Source: Gammaproteobacteria bacterium (GTDB lineage: Bacteria; Pseudomonadota; Gammaproteobacteria; Pseudomonadales; Azotimanducaceae). Taken from it: 49,405 nt of DNA. The notes beneath the pieces were generated by a model that was given only the letters and a program-made list of their open reading frames with translations, was not told the DNA's origin and did not search any database. Shown piece by piece: positions 1 to 7,264 of the stretch (positions are counted from its first letter, which is position 1; each line of letters begins with the position of its first letter). The stretch lies in the NCBI GenBank assembly GCA_018666555.1, contig JABIZD010000125.1, forward strand, positions 1 through 49,405, given 5' to 3'. The position numbers and the translations under genes were made by a program.

Positions 1-2
1 AA

Positions 3-65
3 ACGATCAGTGCTTTGTGTGATTACTTTGAGATTGAGCCTGGGGAGTTGCTTAAGAAGGTCTGA
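3..65 (+). CDS. 3' end of an XRE/Cro-type HTH regulator gene (partial)
   Basis: Frame 3 is open from the window edge and encodes about 20 residues (TISALCDYFEIEPGELLKKV) before a TGA stop. The pattern 'I..LCDYFEIEPGELL..V' matches the last helix and tail of small XRE-family helix-turn-helix regulators, which typically end in '..LC..L...PGDLL..V'. The DNA-binding helices lie outside the window. No other frame gives a recognisable ending. I infer a small DNA-binding repressor or antitoxin-like protein. The fragment is too short to choose a subfamily. Confidence 0.55.
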   Translation, partial: TISALCDYFEIEPGELLKKV

Positions 66-68
66 CTT

Positions 69-101
69 TTGGGCGCGAATTGGGCACGGTTTGGGCACAA
101 C
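69..101. repeat. Three 11-bp direct repeats, unit TTGGGCRC plus 3 nt
   Basis: Three units begin at exactly 11-base intervals (69, 80, 91): TTGGGCGCGAA, TTGGGCACGGT and TTGGGCACAAC. The first eight bases are identical in units 2 and 3, and unit 1 has one change. They start four bases after the stop of the upstream regulator gene. The regular spacing suggests a cooperative protein-binding array or the end of a mobile element. Function is unknown. Confidence 0.6.
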
Positions 102-128
102 TGAAATTCAGGCAGTCGCCTCTCGCGA

Positions 129-147
129 TTTTCACCTTCGGTGAAAA
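129..147. terminator. Stem-loop, 8-bp stem with TTC loop
   Basis: TTTTCACC and GGTGAAAA form an 8-bp perfect stem around a 3-base loop. It lies between the regulator gene (plus strand) and tRNA-Met (minus strand), which converge. The A/T base of the stem gives a short T stretch in either direction, but there is no long T-run. It may be a weak bidirectional terminator. Confidence 0.4.
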
Positions 148-162
148 CGCTGTCGGCCTCGA

Positions 163-185
163 CTTTCTTCGCTTCGCGAAGAAAG
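163..185. terminator. Stem-loop, 10-bp perfect stem, just after tRNA-Met
   Basis: CTTTCTTCGC pairs perfectly with GCGAAGAAAG around a TTC loop. It begins five bases beyond the encoded CCA of tRNA-Met on the minus strand. No U-run follows it. It could stop transcription or guide 3' processing of the tRNA precursor, together with the 129-147 hairpin. Confidence 0.4.
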
Positions 186-190
186 CGAGT

Positions 191-267
191 TGGTAGCTAC
201 GGGTGGACTTGAACCACCGACCCCAGCATTATGAATGCTGTGCTCTAACCAGCTGAGCTACGTAGCC
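191..267 (-). tRNA. tRNA-Met (CAT), elongator
   Basis: The minus strand folds as a 77-nt tRNA. The acceptor strands are GGCTACG and CGTAGCT, the anticodon arm is CAGCA-TTCATAA-TGCTG with anticodon CAT, the T arm is GGTGG/CCACC, and CCA is encoded. The paired G1 and overall sequence resemble elongator tRNA-Met, not initiator tRNA, which has an unpaired C1-A72. Position 1-72 is a G-U wobble rather than G-C. It is transcribed from the promoter at 287-315. Confidence 0.95.
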
Positions 268-286
268 ATACCGTGAGAAGCTGCGA

Positions 287-315
287 ATTTTCCTTGGTCA
301 CCACCATCATGTCAA
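287..315 (-). promoter_or_regulatory. Sigma70-type promoter of tRNA-Met
   Basis: On the minus strand a perfect -35 box TTGACA (310-315) is followed by a 17-base spacer and a -10 box GAAAAT (287-292, 4 of 6 consensus bases). Transcription would start near 280, about 13 bases before the mature tRNA 5' end at 267. The site lies between the end of the symporter gene and the tRNA. Confidence 0.65.
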
Positions 316-367
316 GGTAACCAGCAGCAAAAACCTCTTGCCCTAGCTTCACACTTCCGAATTCGAC

Positions 368-1789
368 TCAATCAGTTTGAGATGACAGGTACGCGTGAAG
401 TTCTTGTTTTATCTTTGGCGCGAGCAGATAAAGTCCGACAAGATTAGGAATAGAAATCAGAAAAACAAGCGCATCTGATATCTCGATCACTGACTTCAAA
501 TCGACAGTGCTGCCAATCACAATAAAAACCAAAAACGTTAACTTAAATATAAGCCCTGAAATCTCCGACCGCCCAAGCAGGTACTCTAAGGCAATTAAGC
601 CGTAATAAGACCAGGCCAGCATGGTCGAAAACGCAAACAGCGTTGCAATAATACTCAGTAACATCGAGGAGCCCGGAATCGCGGTGTCGAAAGCTCGCGA
701 CGACATTTCAATACCGCTTAAACCACTAGTCGCCTCTCCGGGCAGTATGACTAATATAACGATTACCAATGAGGTCAGCGTACAAACCACGACTGAGTCG
801 ATAAAAGGCTCCAGCAACGCCACCATACCTTGACTCACTGGTTGATCGGTCTTGGCGGCAGCATGGGCGATAGCAGCTGATCCAAGACCGGCTTCATTGG
901 AAAACACAGCTCGTTGAAAGCCAATTATAATCGCACCTACGACACCGCCCTTGACGCCTGAGGCGGTAAAGGCTTCGGATACAATCAGCTTGAACGCATC
1001 ATCCAACAGCTCTATGTTCAGACCCAGCACTACTACAACCATGAGCAGATAGATCAGCAACATCAGCGGCACCAAACGGGACGTAACCGCAGCGATACTT
1101 TTCAAACCCCCTATAATGACAAGGCCGGTTGCAAACGCCAGCAAGAGCCCAATAGCAACATTAGAGTACTGGAAGTTCAGGTCGCCAAGTTGACCTGTCA
1201 AAATCACCGCTGCCTGGTTCGACTGGAACATATTACCGATACCAAAGCATCCGACTACCAGACACGCGGCATAAAAACCGGCCATCACCCTGCCAAGCCT
1301 GGGCCTACCGATTTCAGCCAACCCTTCCCTTAAATAGAACATGGGACCACCAGCAATAGTACCGTCTGAATGAGTTCGGCGATACAAGGTGCCCAACGTA
1401 CATTCACAGAATTTAGTCGACATCCCCAGAAAGCCAGCGACGGCAAGCCAGAACGCCGCACCCGCACCACCAAGAGAAATGGCAATGGCTACACCAGCGA
1501 TATTACCAATACCAACAGTCCCGGAAACTGCCGTTGTCAGCGCCTGAAAATGAGAGATCTCGCCATTGGCTGTATCCTGGTCGGATTTCTTTTTGGTAAT
1601 CAAGCCGACGGCAATGCGAAAACCCCGGATGTTGATAAAATTGAGGTAGACAGTAAAAAACAGTGCACCCACTACCAGCCAGAGAACAATAAGCGGTATT
1701 TCAAAACCAAAAATACCTGCTTTAAAAAACACAACGGATGACAAGCTTGCAGCCAGCAGGCTTATGTTCACTTCCAAATATTCCAGCAT
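368..1789 (-). CDS. Sodium:alanine/glycine symporter, AGCS family
   Basis: This 473-residue inner-membrane protein has about ten hydrophobic segments. AGCS signatures are visible: TTAVSGTVGIGNIAGVA at residues 85-101, GGPMFYL near 147-153 and FSNEAGLGS at 296-304. The family imports alanine or glycine with sodium ions; the exact substrate cannot be read from sequence. The ATG at 1789 has a strong ribosome site (AAGGAGG, six bases upstream), and length is normal for the family. It is the last of three minus-strand accessory-looking genes between ychF and tRNA-Met. No glycine-riboswitch-like sequence was seen upstream. Confidence 0.93.
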   Translation of the reverse strand: MLEYLEVNISLLAASLSSVVFFKAGIFGFEIPLIVLWLVVGALFFTVYLNFINIRGFRIAVGLITKKKSDQDTANGEISHFQALTTAVSGTVGIGNIAGVAIAISLGGAGAAFWLAVAGFLGMSTKFCECTLGTLYRRTHSDGTIAGGPMFYLREGLAEIGRPRLGRVMAGFYAACLVVGCFGIGNMFQSNQAAVILTGQLGDLNFQYSNVAIGLLLAFATGLVIIGGLKSIAAVTSRLVPLMLLIYLLMVVVVLGLNIELLDDAFKLIVSEAFTASGVKGGVVGAIIIGFQRAVFSNEAGLGSAAIAHAAAKTDQPVSQGMVALLEPFIDSVVVCTLTSLVIVILVILPGEATSGLSGIEMSSRAFDTAIPGSSMLLSIIATLFAFSTMLAWSYYGLIALEYLLGRSEISGLIFKLTFLVFIVIGSTVDLKSVIEISDALVFLISIPNLVGLYLLAPKIKQELHAYLSSQTD

Positions 1790-1910
1790 GACAAGCCTCC
1801 TTTTTAGGTGATTAAATTTTTAGTTGAAGCAATGTTCTAAGTGACTTCGAGCGAATTTAGCAACCCGCTCCTGATAACCGAAAACCCCCTCTACCGCGAC
1901 CCTTGAATCT

Positions 1911-1940
1911 ATCTTTATCTTTATCTCTACCTCTACCCCT
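1911..1940. repeat. Degenerate hexanucleotide repeat, polypyrimidine on plus strand
   Basis: Five hexamers of form AYCYYT run in series: ATCTTT, ATCTTT, ATCTCT, ACCTCT, ACCCCT. They drift from T-rich to C-rich. They lie in the 180-base gap between the amidohydrolase stop and the symporter start, so on the transcribed strand they form a G/A-rich leader segment. The pattern suggests slippage in noncoding DNA; any regulatory role is unproven. Confidence 0.6.
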
Positions 1941-1969
1941 ACTTAAATGGCCTGGCCTAGCGGTCTGGT

Positions 1970-3706
1970 TTAATTCTTCTCGCCAAGGTAAACCGTTTTC
2001 CCCCGGGCAATGGTTCTTACCACTTCTATATTAAGTAAATCCGATGGCGATACCATTAACGGGTTTTTTGACAAAATGACCAGGTCGGCTTGTTTCCCCA
2101 CCTGAATACTACCTTTGTTATTTTCTTCGAAATACTGGTAAGCAGCATTTATAGTTACGGCTTTTAAAGCTTCATACACTGATATTTTCTGAGCCGAACC
2201 GAGCGTCTGACCACTGCGGGTCAGTCGGTTAGCTGTTGCCCACACCAATCTCAGCATATCCGGCGGGACTACCGGTGCATCATTATGAACCGTAAACAAA
2301 ATATCCTTTTTAAGGCTACTCGCAGTCGGGCTAATTCTACTGGCCCGCCTCAGACCCAGGACCGAATCACGGTGCCAATCTCCCCAGTAGAACGTATGCG
2401 CAGAAAAATAGGAAGGAATCACCTTCATCATGGCAAACCGATCCAATTGGTCTTCACGCACCGTCTGCGCATGAATCATCACCGTTCGATGATCTGGCAG
2501 GTGATCCAAATCAAGACCCTGTTCTAACGCATTGAGGAAAAGGTCAGCAGCAGCATCACCATTAGCGTGCGCCAGTATCGGCGTTCCAGCAGCAACAAAT
2601 TTTGCAAAAAGCGCATCAATAGCCGTCGCCGGCATAATCGGATAACCTCTATAATCCGCAGCTTTGCCTTGCGGTGGGACCTCATAGGGCTCACTAAGAT
2701 AGGCAGTTTTACCCTGAGGCGACCCATCCAGGATCATTTTAATACCGCCGACTCTGAAGCCATTGATATAGTCTCTGCTATGGATTTCTTTCAAACTCGG
2801 GTCAAGCAGGTCTTTTTCCTGAACCCGACGGAACGCAACCACATCGATAGGGAAGGGTTTAGCCTGGCTGGCAGCTTCAAACATGCCAATGGAAGCGGCA
2901 GAGGTACCGCCATCCTGGGCAGTGGTAATCCCGTAACTGGCATACTCCTGAAGACCTCTATGTAAATCATCCAGCGGGTTCTCGCTAGGCACCTGAAAGC
3001 GATGCACTGCATAAGTCGCTGATTCCTCGAGTACCCCATTGGGCCTCTGGCTATCCGGGAATCGCCTGATCACCCCACCGGGTGGGTTTTCCGATGCCTC
3101 ATTAATACCAGCAATCTGCAGCGCACGGGAATTAACTGCCGCCAGATGGCCGGATACATGCATCAACAAAATGGGGTGTGTCGCAGAGACCTGGTCAAGA
3201 TCCTCTATAGTAGGGTGGCGGCCCTCTTCCAGTAGAGAATCGTCGTACCCTAAGCCTACTATCCATGCATCCTCGGCCAGTTCTCTGGTTTGTATATAAG
3301 TCTTAAGTACCTGGCGCAGGCCCGCCATATTTTCAGCCGGGCCGACCGGCGGTGAAGCCACGTTAGCCATACCAGCAACGCTTGCATAAAAAGAAATGTG
3401 CCCATGGGCATCAATAAAACCCGGCAGCAAAGCGCTTTCACCTAACTCTACGGTCTTGCCAACTCTGCCCTGCCATTGCTCGGCGTCACCGACGAAGACA
3501 ATCTTGTCAGCCTTCACAGCAACCAAATTCACTACTGAATCTATGTCGCTCAAAGTAATGATGTGCTCACCACGGAAGACAACATCTGCATCAAGATCTG
3601 AACTATTGATCTGGCTGGAGCCATTCCCATTGCTGGCACTAGTTAAGCCAGCGTGAGATGCAACACTCAGTAACAGCATGACCAAACTCAACGCACGAAA
3701 TTTCAT
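1970..3706 (-). CDS. Secreted amidohydrolase, YtcJ/AepA-like (amidohydrolase family 3)
   Basis: This is a predicted metal-dependent hydrolase of 578 residues with a signal peptide. The frame is open from 3739, but the internal ATG at 3706 is preferred because MKFRALSLVMLLLSVASHA is a good signal sequence with cleavage after SHA. Metal-binding AHGH is at about residues 100-103 after 'LLPGFID'. Later conserved parts are 'LAHANGDAA', 'IHAQTV', 'HNDAPV' and the C-terminal 'GSIQVGKQADLVIL' typical of the beta-sandwich domain. The family cleaves C-N bonds in varied amides; the substrate is unknown. A secreted location suggests degradation of an external compound, and it precedes the symporter gene in the same direction. 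Confidence 0.88.
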   Translation of the reverse strand: MKFRALSLVMLLLSVASHAGLTSASNGNGSSQINSSDLDADVVFRGEHIITLSDIDSVVNLVAVKADKIVFVGDAEQWQGRVGKTVELGESALLPGFIDAHGHISFYASVAGMANVASPPVGPAENMAGLRQVLKTYIQTRELAEDAWIVGLGYDDSLLEEGRHPTIEDLDQVSATHPILLMHVSGHLAAVNSRALQIAGINEASENPPGGVIRRFPDSQRPNGVLEESATYAVHRFQVPSENPLDDLHRGLQEYASYGITTAQDGGTSAASIGMFEAASQAKPFPIDVVAFRRVQEKDLLDPSLKEIHSRDYINGFRVGGIKMILDGSPQGKTAYLSEPYEVPPQGKAADYRGYPIMPATAIDALFAKFVAAGTPILAHANGDAAADLFLNALEQGLDLDHLPDHRTVMIHAQTVREDQLDRFAMMKVIPSYFSAHTFYWGDWHRDSVLGLRRASRISPTASSLKKDILFTVHNDAPVVPPDMLRLVWATANRLTRSGQTLGSAQKISVYEALKAVTINAAYQYFEENNKGSIQVGKQADLVILSKNPLMVSPSDLLNIEVVRTIARGKTVYLGEKN

Positions 3707-3790
3707 AGTCTCTCTCACCATTGCCTGGACCTCGATCATGCCATGCCTTACTGATTACTCCAAACGCTCACTACCCGGATCAGCTCAACC

Positions 3791-3813
3791 AAGATAAAAC
3801 CGGCTGCCGCCGG
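3791..3813 (-). terminator. Rho-independent terminator after the heme/beta-propeller gene
   Basis: On the minus strand CCGGC-GGCA-GCCGG is followed directly by TTTTATCTT. The 5-bp all-GC stem with tetraloop and T-rich tail fits an intrinsic terminator about 120 bases beyond the stop of the 3937-5187 gene. It would separate that gene from the amidohydrolase. Confidence 0.6.
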
Positions 3814-3815
3814 CA

Positions 3816-3839
3816 GGTATTACAATTTAAGGCAATACC
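3816..3839. promoter_or_regulatory. Inverted repeat GGTATT-N12-AATACC
   Basis: Perfect 6-base arms (3816-3821 and 3834-3839) flank an A/T-rich 12-base centre, directly beside the terminator and about 110 bases upstream of the amidohydrolase start. It could be an operator for that gene or an extension of the terminator structure. No regulator is identified. Confidence 0.3.
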
Positions 3840-3936
3840 ACTATTGGTTTCTCTCGGTAGAATACCTGGTTAGTCAGGCCGCTAAAACAATTGCTCGCAT
3901 GCTAGCGAATTTACTCATCAACCTATGATCAAAGAC

Positions 3937-5187
3937 TCAAAGTGATTGCCCTAACCTGACCAATAGAATCCGATTCGTGCTGGTCTGGTGGATGAGCAGA
4001 TCGCCGTCGCTGGTGGCTCGCATGTGCCTGACGATGCCAGCAAAGACATTACCCGAAGGAATGGCCCAGCTCTGGAAAGTCTCAGTCTCTGGGTCAAAAC
4101 GCACTAATGGGTCCGGCCGTACACCCGATTCGTTATACCAGACAATATCATCTACTACTGCGAGGGCGTAGGGATGCGAGCGCGGCCCACTGGGTGAAGG
4201 CCATTCCTTGATCTCACCGTTAGCTGGATTGAAACGCCCCAGCCTGCCTTGGGACGAATTAACGTACCAGATTAACCCGTTGCTGGCGATATCAAGGCGC
4301 CGAACCGTCGTCTCAGGTATGGGTAGTTTGTATTCAGTTAAACCCATGGTTTGAGGGTCGACCTTAATCAGGCAATTGCTACCATTGCAGGCGACCCATA
4401 ATGCACCCTCGGCATCAACCTTGATCCCGTAAGGCCTTGACCTTGGTGTCGGTGCTGTTACCAGCTTTATATCACCTGTGTCAGGGTCAAGCCGGCCAAT
4501 CATATTGCTCTGCTGGAGCGTAAACCACAGTATGCCTTGAGCATCAAAAACAGCAGTATGGGGATCTCTGGCCGCTGGATCTGGCATCTTGTAAACAACA
4601 ATCTCTTCTGTCGATAGATCAAGCTTACCCACAGAGCCGTTCTTGTTTCCGGTATACCAGGGGTTGCCGTCTGCATCCAGGGTGACACTATGTGGCATGG
4701 CATTGTCCGGTAGCGGATACTCTTTCATCTCGCCGCTGGCGGGATCAATACGACCCATCAAATTACCCGATTGCCCAACCCACCAGATAGAACCATCAGG
4801 TGCTTCAGCAGGATCTCGCGAACGCTGCCCAAGGGTTGGAACCTGCCATTCCTTAAACTCAATCTCAAATGTGCCAGGCACCAGCGTTGACGCCCGGTTT
4901 GCACTGGGCGGGTAATGCTTCGATAAATAAGCTATCACGTCAACCTGCAGATCAGGCATGTCTGAGAGGTCAATCATGGTACTGATCAGCTCCTTCCATC
5001 CTTCGTCTGTATATCCAGAACTGCGTGTAATCATGCTGAGTCGATGGCAGGTAATACAAGTGCTTTCAACCAGTTGCTTATTAGGATCATCGGCCAATGC
5101 CGAAGCAACATCCTGGCTATAAGTACTGACCGGTATCAACCCAGCAAGTAAACACCCTAAGAACAATGAAGCTACCTTGTTAACCAT
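3937..5187 (-). CDS. Secreted c-type cytochrome / Vgb-like beta-propeller protein
   Basis: 416 residues from the chosen start. MVNKVASLFLGCLLAGLIPV forms a signal peptide, followed by a heme-attachment motif C44-I-T-C47-H48 in a short helical region. From about residue 95, seven repeats of type 'P.....D..G..W......N..G..D...GE...Y.LP' form a propeller like the virginiamycin B lyase (streptogramin lyase) family. I infer a periplasmic heme protein with a seven-bladed ligand-binding or enzymatic domain; lyase activity is not shown. The ATG at 5187 is chosen over the in-frame codon at 5229 because AGGAG lies eight bases upstream and a promoter covers 5226-5254. It appears to be a single-gene unit. 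Confidence 0.85.
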   Translation of the reverse strand: MVNKVASLFLGCLLAGLIPVSTYSQDVASALADDPNKQLVESTCITCHRLSMITRSSGYTDEGWKELISTMIDLSDMPDLQVDVIAYLSKHYPPSANRASTLVPGTFEIEFKEWQVPTLGQRSRDPAEAPDGSIWWVGQSGNLMGRIDPASGEMKEYPLPDNAMPHSVTLDADGNPWYTGNKNGSVGKLDLSTEEIVVYKMPDPAARDPHTAVFDAQGILWFTLQQSNMIGRLDPDTGDIKLVTAPTPRSRPYGIKVDAEGALWVACNGSNCLIKVDPQTMGLTEYKLPIPETTVRRLDIASNGLIWYVNSSQGRLGRFNPANGEIKEWPSPSGPRSHPYALAVVDDIVWYNESGVRPDPLVRFDPETETFQSWAIPSGNVFAGIVRHMRATSDGDLLIHQTSTNRILLVRLGQSL

Positions 5188-5225
5188 AGCCATTTCTCCT
5201 ATACGGTTACTAACAGCATCCAAAA

Positions 5226-5254
5226 ACAATAAAGCACATGGAAATTCATGTCCA
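5226..5254 (-). promoter_or_regulatory. Sigma70-type promoter with internal dyad, upstream of the heme/beta-propeller gene
   Basis: On the minus strand TGGACA (5249-5254, 5 of 6 consensus), a 17-base spacer and TATTGT (5226-5231, 4 of 6) make a good promoter. The spacer overlaps the inverted repeat ACATG-GAAATT-CATGT (5236-5251), a likely repressor-site position. Start of transcription would be near 5219, about 32 bases before the ATG at 5187. Confidence 0.5.
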
Positions 5255-5527
5255 GAAATTTACAGCTGGTTGGTTAATGCGCGGGTTAGTTGCCACTGCT
5301 TTACGGCTAAATGCTTGGACCTGAGTCTGGCTTAATTTGATGAGTAGTCGACTACCAAGACAATACTTCGTTATTTGCGGCTGAATTAGTTGTATCACAG
5401 GAGAATCGGTTGAGTACCGAAACATCATACAAGAGCTGGTTAGGTTCTGCCCGGAATCAAATTCTACTCGCGATGACTCAACACTGGCTCAAAACAGACG
5501 CAATGCCTGGTTACTAAATGCCAGGTT
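5255..5527. other. Intergenic region between ychF and the heme/beta-propeller gene
   Basis: No convincing gene was seen; the 60-residue frame on the minus strand here lacks a plausible start site and family features. Just beyond the ychF stop a 5-bp stem (CCTGG/CCAGG, 10-base loop) is present without a T-run, so I do not call a terminator. With the promoter at 5226-5254 the gene-free stretch totals about 340 bases. Confidence 0.5.
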
Positions 5528-6619
5528 TTAGACGTTAAAGCGAAAATGAATGACATCGCCATCCTGCACCAGATAATCTTTGCCTTCCAGACGCCATTTC
5601 CCCGCCTGCTTGGCACCCGCTTCGCCTTCACTGCTGATAAAATCATCAAAACCGACTACTTCTGCACGAATAAATCCCCGTTCAAAATCAGTATGTATAA
5701 CTGCCGCGGCCTTTGGCGCTGGCGCCTGCTGCTGTACTGTCCATGCCCTGACCTCTTTCTCTCCGGCGGTAAAATAAGTCTGAAGACCTAATAACAAATA
5801 CCCAGCTCGTATAACCCTATCAAGACCAGGTTCATTCATGCCAAGTTCCTGCAGGAACTCCAGCTTCTCATCGTCCTGCAACTCGGCTATTTCAGCTTCT
5901 AACTTATTACAGATAGTCACTACCTGAGCACCCTCTTCATCGGCAATGCGCTGTACGACTGCCAGCATGGGGTTATCCTGTACCTCCGAATCGTCAACAT
6001 TGGCAATGTAAAGCACCTGTTTCATGGTTAACAAGTGGAGCGTTTTTAAAAGCACTGCATCTTCCGGGTTCAGTTTAAGTGTCCGAGCAGGCAGCCCCTT
6101 ATCAATATGTTCCTGCATGGCTTCAAAAACCTGCAACTCGATAGCAGCCTCTTTATTGCCACTTTTGGCGATACGCTGAACTCTGATTATCGCTTTTTCG
6201 ATAGTCTCAAGATCCGCTAACTGTAGTTCGGTATTAATAATCTCAATATCCCTGGCAGGATCAATTGAATCTTCAACATGAACCACATTGTCATCTTCGA
6301 AACAACGAACAACGTGTGCAATTGCATCTGTTTCTCGAATGTTTGCTAGAAATTGATTACCCAGGCCTTCCCCTTTTGAAGCCCCCTCAACCAGTCCAGC
6401 GATATCAACAAATTCCATCGTCGTTGGAACAACCCGCTGTGGACTGACAATAGCAGCCAGTGCATCCAAACGTGGATCAGGCATGGGAACGATCCCTGAG
6501 TTGGGTTCAATCGTACAAAACGGGAAATTTTCCGCTGCGATTCCGGCCTGAGTAAGGGCATTAAACAAGGTCGACTTACCCACATTCGGAAGACCCACAA
6601 TTCCACACTTAAATCCCAT
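5528..6619 (-). CDS. ychF: Redox-responsive ATPase YchF (Obg-related P-loop protein)
   Basis: The 363-residue length matches YchF. The P-loop GLPNVGKST is at residues 9-17, with '[20 protein letters not shown]' in the switch region. The nucleotide-specificity position reads 'ANVDD' instead of the GTPase NKxD, as expected for this ATP-preferring family. A coiled-coil insert and C-terminal TGS domain follow. YchF associates with ribosomes and affects oxidative-stress responses in E. coli. It starts two bases after the pth stop, with ribosome site CGGAG five bases before the ATG, so pth-ychF are probably translated from one mRNA. Confidence 0.97.
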   Translation of the reverse strand: MGFKCGIVGLPNVGKSTLFNALTQAGIAAENFPFCTIEPNSGIVPMPDPRLDALAAIVSPQRVVPTTMEFVDIAGLVEGASKGEGLGNQFLANIRETDAIAHVVRCFEDDNVVHVEDSIDPARDIEIINTELQLADLETIEKAIIRVQRIAKSGNKEAAIELQVFEAMQEHIDKGLPARTLKLNPEDAVLLKTLHLLTMKQVLYIANVDDSEVQDNPMLAVVQRIADEEGAQVVTICNKLEAEIAELQDDEKLEFLQELGMNEPGLDRVIRAGYLLLGLQTYFTAGEKEVRAWTVQQQAPAPKAAAVIHTDFERGFIRAEVVGFDDFISSEGEAGAKQAGKWRLEGKDYLVQDGDVIHFRFNV

Positions 6620-6621
6620 AT

Positions 6622-7239
6622 TTACTCCGAAGCTTTAGATGCGGGTGCTTTCCGTTCTGGTGTCGCAGCTGTGTGCAGCCTTTTAAGTGCTTCTTCCCAA
6701 CGACCTACCAATAAGGCTGGAACAACGTCCAAAACCTCCGCGAGGGCGCCATCAACGGACGCTCTCTCAGTAGCAGCGGGTTTGCTGAGCACATGTGGTG
6801 TCACCTGTTTTTTGTTTCCCGGATGGCCAATTCCAATACGTAACCTCTGGAAGGATTGATCACCGGCGAGATGGCGAGCAATATCCTTTAAACCATTATG
6901 CCCGGCTAATCCTCCACCCTGCTTTAAACGAACAGTACCAGCGGGAAGATCCAGTTCATCATGAGCAACTAAAACCGATGCAGCCGGGATTTTAAAAAAA
7001 TGGCACAGCGCACCAACCGCCTTACCACTTTCGTTCATAAAGGTATTGGGTATAAACAGCCGGAATTCGGCGCCATCCAAGTGGCCAATGGCTTGCCTGC
7101 CAAAGAATTTCTTTTCCTCTTTGAAGGAAACACCTACTTTTCTGGCAAGCATTTCCACAAACCAGATACCCGCATTATGGCGGGTACCTGAATACTGCGC
7201 ACCTGGATTACCCAGACCGACGATGAGCGTTAGGCTCAT
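6622..7239 (-). CDS. pth: Peptidyl-tRNA hydrolase
   Basis: 205 residues. It frees tRNA from peptidyl-tRNAs that drop off ribosomes. The family start '[18 protein letters not shown]' contains the conserved Asn11 and catalytic His21, and '[24 protein letters not shown]' carries the catalytic Asp and conserved Asn. The C-terminus adds about ten residues ([10 protein letters not shown]) beyond the usual domain. It lies 25 bases after rplY and just before ychF, an arrangement common in gammaproteobacteria. Confidence 0.97.
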   Translation of the reverse strand: MSLTLIVGLGNPGAQYSGTRHNAGIWFVEMLARKVGVSFKEEKKFFGRQAIGHLDGAEFRLFIPNTFMNESGKAVGALCHFFKIPAASVLVAHDELDLPAGTVRLKQGGGLAGHNGLKDIARHLAGDQSFQRLRIGIGHPGNKKQVTPHVLSKPAATERASVDGALAEVLDVVPALLVGRWEEALKRLHTAATPERKAPASKASE

Positions 7240-7264
7240 AGATAGTTACTCAACCCGTGCGGAT

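Noticed and set aside
1790-1969. Possible glycine riboswitch upstream of the amino-acid symporter
   Set aside because: The expected conserved glycine aptamer segments are not visible; only the hexanucleotide repeat and a normal ribosome site are present.
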